Shown: positions 13,601 to 25,600 of the stretch, one piece after another | How positions within the stretch are numbered: the first letter of the stretch is position 1 | Layout of the letters: every line of letters begins with the position of its first letter | Assembly (NCBI GenBank): GCA_039621445.1 | Contig: CP154954.1 | Location: 73,350,308-73,414,307 of the forward strand | Direction of reading: 5' to 3' | From: Euglena gracilis | Lineage: Eukaryota > Euglenida > Euglenophyceae > Euglenales | Length of the DNA stretch: 64,000 bases | Made by a program: the position numbers and the translations under genes | Notes under the pieces: generated by a model | What the model was told of the DNA's origin: nothing | The model's database searches: none | Seen by the model: only the letters and a program-made list of their open reading frames with translations

Positions 13601-16600
13601 CTGAGTAGTTTGGAATGCAGAATTAATCACATTGAAAAATTTTGGCAGGGTTTGTAAAGTGAGCCCAGCCACTCAGAGGGACAGGACACAGAAACAGATT
13701 TTTTGACCCGAAACTCAAAGTGGGTAATTAACAAGATTCAGTCCCTGAATGTTGAGGGCGAGGCTCTGACGAAACAGCTGAAAGAGGTGACAGATTCATT
13801 GGGAAAGGCAGAAGTGGAAATTGGAAGGTTGACCGAGCAAATAAAAACGTTGGAACTGCAAATTGCTGAAAAGTTGCAGCCCAGTGAACTGAAATTACCA
13901 AATCCAGAAAATTTTGTGCCTGTGAACCTGCCTTCTGGACATGTCACAAATTTGCAGCCGTCATCAGTGTCTTCTGAGATATCTTCCTTGGATTTTGCCG
14001 CACAGCCAAGAAAATTCAGACAGACAAAAAAATTCTGGAGGCCTGCCAAAAACAGTTGGAATGACTTTCCCATGACGTCCCCATGTGTCGGACAGGGGGA
14101 GCAAGGCGGGGGTTGGGAGAGAGAGGTGGCCATCCCCCCCCACCTCAGATTCCCATCCAGGCGGGGAGAGAATCAACCTCCGGTCTCGAACAGATGCAAA
14201 TTTCTGGGGAGATGCAACCTCGGTTGGGGCGAGGGGGAATGGAACGCAAGCAACGGCACGGGGGAAAGACCTCCATGCCGTTCGGGATGCTGAGGGACCG
14301 GCACTGCAACCCGAGCCAGCTGCGCCACAGCCCAGCCACCGGGGACCGCTGTCCCACAGGCTGGCGGGGGTTTTTTTTAAGACCGGGGGTGGGGTCCCGC
14401 CCAAGCAACTCCTGCCCCCCCCCCGGGGGCCCAACCCTTAAAAAAATCCCACCGCGAGTGAAAGTCGGCAAATCCTTTCCTCCCTCCTCGCACAGCAACA
14501 CAGCTGATCACTTGACGGGTTTTTGTTGTCAGTGCTTTTTCGTTGGTGCAGAAATATATATATAGTCTCCGAAGACACAATGTTTTACCGAAGAAACGCC
14601 ACGCACCCATCCCCAACACCGCCATCTGGGGTCCGCGCAGCCCCCGGGCCCCATCTGTGCGTCCCCACCGGGAACCTCCACATCCGTCCGGCCTGCCTCG
14701 GCGCCGAAAACGCATACACCACCGACTTGGGTCAGGATGGAACAGGGGGTTGACAGCCTCTACAGGGGTCGTTGCTGATTTCAAAGGTATTCCCCCCAAC
14801 CTTGTTTTTCGAGGTCAGTCCTCAGTCTTTCTTATCGAAGCTATGAAGCTATGGCTGCTCCCCTGAGGCTTCGATGAGTTTGGCAAAGAGCATGCTACTG
14901 AAGGGAATGCGGGTAATGCACCATTGAAGAAAATGTGGCGGCTGAAGAAAATGCAGGTGTTACAGCAACCGAAGAAGCTGCGTTTCCACTGTGAACGGTT
15001 CAAAGGCACCGTTTCCCACCGCCCGCACAATGCAGAGTCACCACCGGGCCACCCTGTGCGGGAGCGCTGCTCGACTTCGGTCTTGCCGACGTCCCGGTGG
15101 GCGGTCTGCTGCAGCCCCAGCCGGGCAATGGGCTGCAGCAGCTCCAGGGACTGCGGAGGGCAGGGGCACGCACTGGAGGGCACTGTGACTCCGACCCATG
15201 CGATAGCTGGGCAGGGCAGGAAGACTCAAATCACGCAGCCACTGATAATAGGTGAAGGAATGGAAACAAAAAGGCCAAAGACGAATACTTAGGTGTGTGT
15301 TTGTGTGTGCTCGTATATAATATAAAAATACAATACATATAAATTTATATTTACGCTTATATTTATGCTTATAAATATAAATATAAATATAAATATAAAT
15401 ATAAAAATACAAATAAAAATACATATACATATAAATATAAAAATAAAAATAAATATAAATATAAATATACATATAAAAATAAATAAAAATATACATATAA
15501 GTATAAATAAAAATATAAATATATTTACATTTATATTTATATTTATAGTTATATTTGTATTTGTATTTGTTTTTGTTTTTGTATTTGTATTTTTTATTTG
15601 TATTTATATTTTTCTTTGTATTTATATTTACATTTATATTTACATTTACATTTACATTTATATTTATATTTACATTTGCATTTATATTTATATTTACATT
15701 TGCATTTATACTCATACTCATATTTATACTTATACTCTATTTGTATTTATATTTATATTTATATTTATACTTATACTTAAGTTTATATATAATATAAACT
15801 TATACTTAAGTTTATATATAATATAAATATAATAGAAATAGTTCTAAAAAATACATACTACAATTATAGGTATTTATATTTTATATATGTTGCTGTTTTG
15901 TATGTTTTGTATAGCATAGTTTTCATGTAGGCACCTCCCCTCTGAATTCAAAGAGGGTACCAAGGGTCCCACGAGGAAAAAAAACCTTTTTCTGAGTCAC
16001 TAATATGGGTTATTTAACGAAAAGGGTTAAGGTGAGGATTCTGGGCTTCGAGTTAGGCCCACAATAAAGCCTAAGGCCTAACATCGGAACCCTGACCTAA
16101 CCTGACCCTGAACCCTTTCATGTTGCACAGAAGGGAAAAGCGCCGTTCAGCCTCTTTTTTTTATTTCTCTTCCCCTGCCCTCCGCCACCTTAGAGGATAC
16201 GCTCTGCTACATTTGGCATTCAAATGTATATTGACATTTTCGTTAACATTTGCATTCGCATTGACATTACATTTACATTAACATTGGCATTGGCATCGAC
16301 ATTTGTTTCGCACGTACACTCAAGGTTTCAAATGTAATTACAATTACAATTTCAAATAGTAATTATATTGTTCTTCTGCATTGAATTGTTATTTTACACA
16401 ATTGCACTGTACTACTTTGCATTACATTACATTACATTACATTACATTACATTACATTACATTACATTACATAACATTACATTACATTACATTACATTAC
16501 ATTACATTACATTACATTACATTACATTACATTACATTACATTACATTACATTACATTACATTACATTACATTACATTACATTACATTACATTACATTAC

Positions 16601-19600
16601 ATTACATTACATTACATTACATCACATTGCATCACATCGCATCATACCACACCACATCACATCACATCACATCTTATTACCTTACATTGCATTGCATTGC
16701 ATTGCATTGCATTGCATTGCATTGCATTGCATTGCATTGCATTGCATTGCATTGCATTGCATTGCATTGCATTGCATTGCATTGCATTTCATGACATTAT
16801 GCTTCATTACAAAACATTACATCACATTACATTACACATCACATCACATCACATTACATCACATTACATTACATTACACCACATTACATTACATTACGTC
16901 ACATCGCATTACATTGCATTGCATCACATTACATTACATCACATCACATTACATCACATTACATTACATTGCATCGCATCGCATTGCATTACATTGTACA
17001 GGGAGGAATTGATCGGCGGCCTTCGGAAAAAAATTTGCGGAAAAATGTGGGAAAACTGCGGAAATTGCGGTTTTGAGATTTAGTAAACTTCTGCTGCAGG
17101 GGACTTGGAAAATTTTCACAAATCTGATCATTTTGTGATATAGGTGTAAGATTTGAGTGTAAGATTCACATTTTTACAGCAAAAAGGTCCAAAAGCATGA
17201 TTTCTGTAATTTTGGGGAAATGCTGATTGTGGAAACATAGAATTTCTTGGGAGAAAATACAACAATGGCAAAAAAAATAGCGACAACCTTGGTTTCAGGT
17301 AAAATCTAGTGCAGGATGTGAAATTTTAATAAGTTTAATAAATAATAATAATTTATAATAATAATATATATACATATATATACATATATACATATATATG
17401 TATATGTATATGTATGTATATATATAAGTTTTAATATAATAATATATAATAATACAATATATATAAATTTTAATAAGTCGAAATTATATATATACATATA
17501 TATACATATATTACATATATATATAGTATATATATATATATTGTTTTCACACACATATGTATGTATACGTATAAAATATATGTGTTACATAAAAAAAAAC
17601 TATAGATACAAACTATAACTATATATATAGAAATAATTATATGTAAAAACTATAAACTATATGAGTAAATATATACTTCGCAGCAGATATTCGGGAAAGA
17701 CCCTTTTAAAAAAAAGGGCCAGAAATCGCCAAAACTTGGCAAAATTTGTAAAATTCTGGGCGATTTTTTGGCAAATATATATTTTTATATATTTAAATAT
17801 ATATTTTTTGGCAACAACATGCAATAACAATAACAATAACAATACTAAATATGCAATAACAAAAAAAAGCACCTGGGTTGTGAGACGTTCAAGGAATGGC
17901 CGGAATCATCTCATTTTCCATCTCAGGTTCATGCGGAAAAATTGCGGACGGAAAGGGGAAAACTGCGGCAAAATTGCGGAAATTGTGGAGAAATTGCAGA
18001 AAATTGCAGAGAATTGTGGAAATTGCAGAAAATTGCGAATAATACAGAAAAATTGCGGATATCAATTCCCTTCAATTATTATAATAATCATTATCGGATG
18101 AAAATAATAATACTCTCTTATTTTAGTACTAAAAAACATTGTCACAGCAGTGTGTGTTATTGTCTGCATTATTGTTGTAATACATGCATATATAACACAT
18201 TGCACATGACATATTACATGTTTCCTGTGTTACCTGTTACACATTGCACATTATAGATTCTATGTTTTTTATGATGATATTATTGTGCATGGTGACTAAA
18301 AAACATTCTTCAGGCAAATAAACAAAAAAAAAGAAGCAACAGAAATGCACAGGCCTTCATTCCAAGCAAAGGACTGAAAAACAGAAACAGGATCAAAGAA
18401 TTCAAAAAAATCAATATTGAGCAATAAATAAAAGAAAACATGGAATAAAATGAGCAAAATACAGGGGAGGGGGAAAACAAATGCAAAGAGTGGAGGATTG
18501 AGAGAAACTGGTCATTGTCAGACTGGTCCGGGGGAGGTCCTACCTGCCCAGACCCAAGGGACCCCTCCCTAGGGGGAGGGGCCCAGGGGAACCACTTCAG
18601 GAAGGATTCAGTGGGCAAAAAAAATTCACCCCAGAATTTTTTTGCTCTTTTCTGCACAAAAAATAGGGTGCACCCATTCAGCCAGACCCCAACCCCCCAC
18701 CCACCCCAGGGGAGGTCCAGTATACCCACCATCCCAACCCGACCCCTCCCCTCCAAGGGGGTCAATAACCTGTAAAAAAAATCACTGGATGACACACACA
18801 CACACACACACACACACCGGCACACACCATCTGGTGCAGCAGCGTGAGGAAGAGGGCCTGCAGCGGGGTGTGCTCCAGGTGGGGGAAGAGGCCCGCCGGT
18901 CCCCGGAAGGCGCGGAGCGCCGCGAGGTCCACCGCGAGCTGCAGCCACCACGCCGCCGGCAGCGGCAGCACCCGCCGCACGGCGAAGGCGGCGAGGACGA
19001 AGAGGGCGACGTCGTGGACCTGCGGAACAGTGTGCCAAGCAGGCTAGAGAACAATGTGCTGGCTTGCGTTGGTGACGTTGTTGCCCCCTCCACTTGGACG
19101 CCTCAAGGCAACGCTTAGAAGGGGTTCTGCTGCTGGGGGGGGGGGAGGCGGTCCTGCTCAGAGGCTGGAAAAAATTGGGCTTGCTGAAAAGGGTTTGACC
19201 CAATTCAAATGGCTTCGCTTTCTGTGACCGTACTCTCTCACCCTTTGATCTCATCTGAGAGCCTAAGGTAAAAGCATCCACCTCTCCATGGTGAGCCAAA
19301 ATCCCTCATGTGTTGACAGCTGTCTCTGGTTTCCATAAACCCCAACCCCTCACCTGCACACGATAGCACACAAATAGACTGCACTCAGATGCAAAAGCCT
19401 GACAGCCTGCAGCCTGGCAACAAAACCTGCCACCCATGTTCCCATGTTCCACAAGGATCTACAGGTGCCACAAATGCAGTAAGAGTTCATCAACCCTTTA
19501 AATATACTGTCAAACACCATTCCAGGCAGTTTTGTGTCATCCATTTCTCCCTGCCCGCAAACTTTGTCTATTCTTTCCACCCGAAACGTGTCTAGGCAGT

Positions 19601-22600
19601 TGTCTGCCAAGCTGCACTTTTCGGCTGACATCATTAATATCCATCCCTCTCCATCTGTTGTGCCTCTGCGTCTCTCTTCTTCCAGTTCACAGAAAATTCT
19701 TCCCACGTCCACCAGTCTAATGATGGAAATTGGATCGTGAAATATCGGCTTTATTGGGGGGGGGGGGGGCGGTGATGGACTTTCTTGTTGTTTTTGGGGC
19801 GATTTTGTTTCTCCAAATCACAAAAATGAGGATATCGGGGAACAAAATCATCACATCAGTTTCATCGACTTTTATTGAGGATATCGGGGGGTTCTATCCA
19901 AATTCATCGGGACTCCCCCCAAACCCAATGTCAATATCCATCCTCTTAGGCGGCCGATTTCGCACTTAAGCTTTTTTCCTTTGGATGCGCGCAATTGCGC
20001 AAATGTACCATTTTTTTGTAACCTCTGAGACCCTGTACCCTGACACCCAGAACACGATTTAAGAACCGTTAAACCCATCTGTTGGAGGGGATTAACTCTC
20101 AGTCGTCTGGTGTGCATGCTGCTTACCAGGTGACGTTAATAGGGCTGGGGGTGAGACTGGTGCTGTTGTACATCAAACGGGGGAGAGGCACACACCCCTT
20201 GTGACGACACTTGGAAATGGTGCTGACGTGCTGCCTGAACTGGCTTGGACACTGCCGCCACTGGTGAGAACACACGGGGCCTCATTAGATCACAACACCA
20301 CAGACACAGACTACGTGAGGCAGCCGTCGCGCAATTGATATGTGTTTGTGTGCGCAATTGCGCAAATAAAAACAATTATGTTTATGGGCAAAACACAAAC
20401 CGATGATGTAAAAATGACGTGTTGGTGGGCGCAAATGCGCGCGTCACACACCGCCGGCAGCTCGGGCACACCCGGGGACACAGGCGAAAGGAGCAACAGG
20501 GGCAGGAAAGGTCCCGTTCCTATGGTGCTTTTTTGCGTTTTTTTCCCTGTGGGCCGGCAGGGTCCCGGGGGTTTCGACGTACAACGTCCATTTTGGTACC
20601 CCCCAAAAACACCATTTTTTGCCAAAGTCCCGGGGGTCTCCCAGCCAAAAACAGAATTTCGCTCATTTTTTGCACTCTCTTGTCAACGTGTTTACAAACC
20701 CCCCTCACCTTCACAGCCGAAACAAAGCAGAATCAAAAAATCCGTAAATCTGCGCAAGTGCGCAAACAAAAAGAAAAAAGCTTAAGTGCGAATTAGGCCG
20801 CCTAAGATCCTTAACCAGTCAACAAGGCCCTGGATTCGCAGCAAAGACAGGCAAATTCCCTCCTAAAAAAAAAACCAATCGCTCAAGTATGTGAAATAAT
20901 TCTGCCTTCAATTAACAACATTGTATAGTTGGTGGATTAGCCCAATGGGGGTGGGTGGGTCAGCCAGCAACCTGGCAACCTGGCAACCTGTTGAGAACAG
21001 ATTCCTCCCCGTTTCCTATCCATTTTCAATCCCGCGAACGTGCCTCGAAAGGGGAAACAGATGTTTCTGAAGTCACCACACCTTCTGAAAGAATCACAAT
21101 AAGAAAAAGGGGGGTTGGGTATTTTTGTTGAAATTTTACAGAAAACTGGTATTTTTCAAAGATAAAGTGCTGTCCTGCTCTGGCAAAACCCACCAAAAAC
21201 CCCTGAAGGTTCTGAACTTCAGATGACACTGTTTAAAACCCCTCAGAATTTTCTGATCACCACAACCAGCTGTTCAGAGGGGAGCATTTTTAGCCATTTC
21301 TTTTCTGGTGGATCCTGCTTTTCGGTCCTTGTTTTGCCCCTCCCCAAACCCTGACTCTGGACCACCAATACCTGAAGAGGAGGGCTCTGGGAGCTGCTTT
21401 CACCGCTCTTGAGAATCCAACCCAGGCGTATCGGCCATTTTCGCGGCACCAACTTTCTGGCACCCACCACAGCGCACCCCCAGGTCTGCCAGGACATAAT
21501 GGCAAGTGAGACACGCCTTCCACGACCATACCCGCAGACGACGCCTATACCCAGGCCTGGGAGGACGCATCCGCCTCTGGTCAAAAAAAAGGGGGTGTGC
21601 CCACTGCTCAAAGGTGTTTTCTGCTTCCGTCTTCTTAACGCAGGTTTTTGCCTGCTCCGGTGCTTGCTCCTGGAGCGGCCCCATAATTCCATATCAATGT
21701 CGCGCCAAGCCTTCCAAATTGATCGCCCTTCTTCACCATCACACCAGACAACTCTTTCTTTTCTGGCATTGTCCCGTGGAAACCCTCGTTGGTGCGTGCT
21801 GCTGTCCTTGTAAATGTCGCTTGTGGTGTATCGGTGAAAACAGGCATACCGGGCAGATAACTGCCAACAATTACCATTTGGTTGATTTTGTTACCAATTG
21901 CAACCACCCCTTCCCCTTCCAAACTTGTTAAACCCCCCCCAAATAATACCCCCCCCCGGGGTATTATTTTTTCGCCCGAAGTCCCGGCCCGAGGGGGGGG
22001 GGTATTATTTGGGGGGGGGGGTATTATTTTTCCAAAATTTTCGAAATTTTCCGAAGTCCCGTAAAACCCAAAATAGCACCCGAAACCGCCCTTTGTGGTC
22101 ATTTTTTGCACTTTCTTGTGAAATTTACCATTTTTGGTGGTCAGATGAGCCAGAAAAATCCATTTTTTCCATAATTTGTTGTCAGAAATTGTGATTTTTA
22201 CCTACATTTTCAGGTCAAAAATCCGGGCCTTCGGCCCGAAACCAGGGGGGGGGGGGTATTATTTCGGCGGCCGAAGTCGGACCCCAAGGGGGGGGGGGGA
22301 ATTATTTGGGGGGGTATTATTTGGGGGGGGTATTATTTGGGGGGGGTTTAGCCAGTGATGTCAGAAACGAACTGAGTGCTGCCAATTTCAGCACCTTCCC
22401 ACCTCCCACTCCTGCCTGTCATCCACAGGGGGGGGGGGACATGGACCCTCAAATGCGCAAAAAAAACGCAAAAAAAAAACAAATAAATGCAACCAAATGG
22501 TATGTAAAATCATTTAGAAGCTGTCCCGGGATGTACACTCTCTTCTGGAGAAGACTTGGAAAAAATTTCGGCTCCGCCACGGTAACAAAAAGGTGACCAG

Positions 22601-25600
22601 TTCTTCAAAAAAAATGCATGCCTGAAAGTGTTTTCCTCAGCTTTGACTTTGAGGGTTTGTATGTTACCTACTATTATTATTGTTATCATTGTTGCCTACT
22701 TTTTTCAGAGAGAAATTTCAAAAGGTTGCCAAAAAGACGGACCACCCAGGAACACTGAACTGCAAGACAAATTGGACGAACCTCCGGCACTGGCATTGGG
22801 CTCACAGCCACAGGACAAGACACGTCTGGATATGAAAAAGATGGTGGTTGCATTCACACACCAGGGGCAAAATAAGGGAAAATGACCGCTCTCCCCACAC
22901 ACAGTCATGACGCATTGGCAACGGGCGCAATGGGCATACTCAATTAGAATTAATAAAAAAATAACTGTTTCATTGTGTCATTCAAATTTCTCAAAATATA
23001 ATATACAAATTTCTTGAGAGCATGCATGGTTGTTGCGCAGATGCGCAATGGTTGCCAATTTCAATACAATACGACGAGAGAAGGCTCCTATCCACCTGTC
23101 TTACACTGTGCTGCACACTGGCCCTGGACACCTGTGCCGTAGACGGTAGGGTTGCAAGTCGTTGCTTTCATACGCCCAGGCCCTGGGCGTGTATTGCCCA
23201 TCGGCACATTGCCAACCACGGTTTAAAGCGACCTGTCCTGCCCCCTGTTAAAGCACCGGAAAACATGGGTAAGCACTGAGGGGGGGGGGGTGCTTAATTT
23301 GCGAAAGTATGGTAAGCACCGGGTGGGGATGTTCAGACAAAGAAGAAAAAAATTCTGACAGCAAAAAAAAAATCCAGCGTTCGCGTAGAAAGAGAAAATT
23401 TTCCTTTATTTTTTGAAGGTCCTCTGTTGAACTTACAGGAATTTGATGCAAAGAAAAATCAGCAATATCTCGCTTCGGAAGTTTCCAAATTATCGAATTT
23501 TCAAGAAATTTTTCTTAAAACGCACCCAAAATCAGCTTCCCCGAGAAGACCACCTTTAAAAAGATGGGTAAGCACCAGGGGGGGGGGGGGTGCTTAGATG
23601 TCGGTGGTGCTTAGACAAGGGGGGGAGCAAATGCGGGCCACCTGAGAGCAATTTCAGGGCAGATATTTTCCCCACAAATGTTTTTTTTAAAAAAACACTT
23701 CTTTTAGCTTGGAAGACCCCCGCGGGGCGCTTAAATGAGAGTTAGGCCGCCTCAAAAGGGGGGAAGAAACAGGAAACAAAAGCAAATGGCATGACACAGG
23801 GAAGCGAGCTCAGAGGACAGCTTACGGGAAGAGGACCCACCGCACGCCCACACCCGTGCATCAGGCCACAGGCACAGGGTAGCGGCCGCAGTGAGGGGCA
23901 CTCCGACCCCGAGCCCCCATGCACCGCACCGGCACCAGCGGATGACGGCGCCCCAGTCCAGCAGCTGGTGCAGCCCCATGGCACAGAGCACAGCATACTT
24001 CGGCGGCGGGGCGGCGGCTCGCATTTTCATTTTGCATTCAGAATGCGCAAACAGATGGAGCAAATTGTTTTTTATGGTTTGAGACTCAACGGAGAGTTCG
24101 TTTCAATCCCCATTTCATCAGAACCCCATGTGAATGAATTGAAAGCTACAATACAACTTAGAAACATTAGTTTGTTTGTTTTTTAAAAAAGCAACAAACA
24201 GGCAGGGGAAAGAGACAACGAATATACAGGCAAACGTCACATCAAAGCTGACTTACAAAATGAGAATCAGGCGGATCTCAAGGTTCTGGTCAACATGAGA
24301 ATCATAATTAGTAAGCAGTTCCTGCAACAAAGCCAATGAGAGAGTGTGGTTTAGTTGGTGTATGCTCATTTTTTGTTTTTGTTCTGCCCAAACTCTCCCA
24401 TTGCACTCGCTCAAACAACGCCCTGGACAGGTAGCTGGTGTGTGCCAGGCAGCCACGGAAGACGTGGCTACCGAGGGTGAGGTACGGCGCGACAGCAATG
24501 AGGAGGGGGGACCGCACGGAGGGCTCCAGCGCTGTGAGTGAGAGGTGAAAGCAGCCCCACCCCAGCCGTTTAATGGCAGGGGACGACCCAGCCCTCCATG
24601 TGATCACACATTGACAACAAATAGGCCAGCAAATGCATAAGTTGAAGCAAATCAATCAAAATGACAAAAGGAAAAAGTTGGTGACACTTTTAAAACAGTT
24701 TTGGCTTCTTTTTTAATGCAGCGAAACATTTGGGCATTCGGGAACAATTTGGGTATTATTTTCAATCAAAGGAAAATTTTGGGAGAAACAAGGAGAGTTG
24801 TCAAAAATATCATCAAGCAGAGAGGCTGTGGACAGGTCACGGTAGTGCACCCGTTGTAAAATTTGGAAACATGGCGGGGATGGGCTGGGGAAAAATGCGT
24901 TCTTTACATCGCCGTTCTTTACACGTGCCCGCCGTGCCTTTGTACCACGGCCTTAAAAAAACAAAAACCTCCCCACCCACCCCCCCCCTCTTCCCCCCCT
25001 CCCCCCCCCCCCCCCCCCACCCCCCCCTCCCCCGCCACCTCTTTCATCCCCATGCCGACCCCTCCTACCCCCCACCGCCTTCTTTACATCGTGCACGCCG
25101 TGCCTTGTACCAAGCCTTACTGGCGGCAAACCCGCTTTTGGTTGTCAATATCAACAAAAGACGTCCAAGATCGTGTGAGGCATTGACCTCAAATGTAAAT
25201 GCGCAAAACAAAGATTACTGGCAGCTGTGCAGGGTTATCCCAATGTTGCAGATGATGGAGGTGTTGATACCGACTCGGCAGGCTGTAACACATTGATGCA
25301 CGTGCGTAATTTGTTTATTCAGGTGAATGGCGAACATCCCCAGGTGTGAGGTTATCCCTCAAACCATCTCAATCATCCTCCGTAACAAAAACGATTCCAG
25401 AGCATTCTGGCACCACCAGACGCATATCTGGATTCCAAAGCAATGCAGGGAAAACCGCGTCATTCACGGGTTGCTCTGTATGGTGTGGGAGGTGGAAGTT
25501 GATGGGGGGGGGGGGGGGGGAAAAAACACGGTGCTTCCACCGTATTGCACTCCAAAAGGCCCTGGTGCATCCACCAAGGACCTTTTGGGTGTGAACAGAG

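Noticed and set aside
14540-14760. Possible extra exon on either strand (QMAVLGMGAWRFFG on minus, donor TTCG/GTAAAA)
   Set aside because: The donor is attractive, but the phase fits neither the 15.1-kb nor the 14.3-kb exon. The evidence is too weak for the annotation.
15038-15826. Long frames rich in Tyr/Ile/Asn
   Set aside because: Product of the AT hexamer array.
16368-17083. Plus-strand frames of about 214 and 128 codons (ITLHYITLHY)
   Set aside because: Translation of pentamer satellites, with no start context or composition typical of genes here.
18310-19299. A 329-codon minus-strand open frame
   Set aside because: It is the wrong frame of the exon at 18,828-19,019 plus intron. The exon frame with splice signals fits the neighbouring phases.
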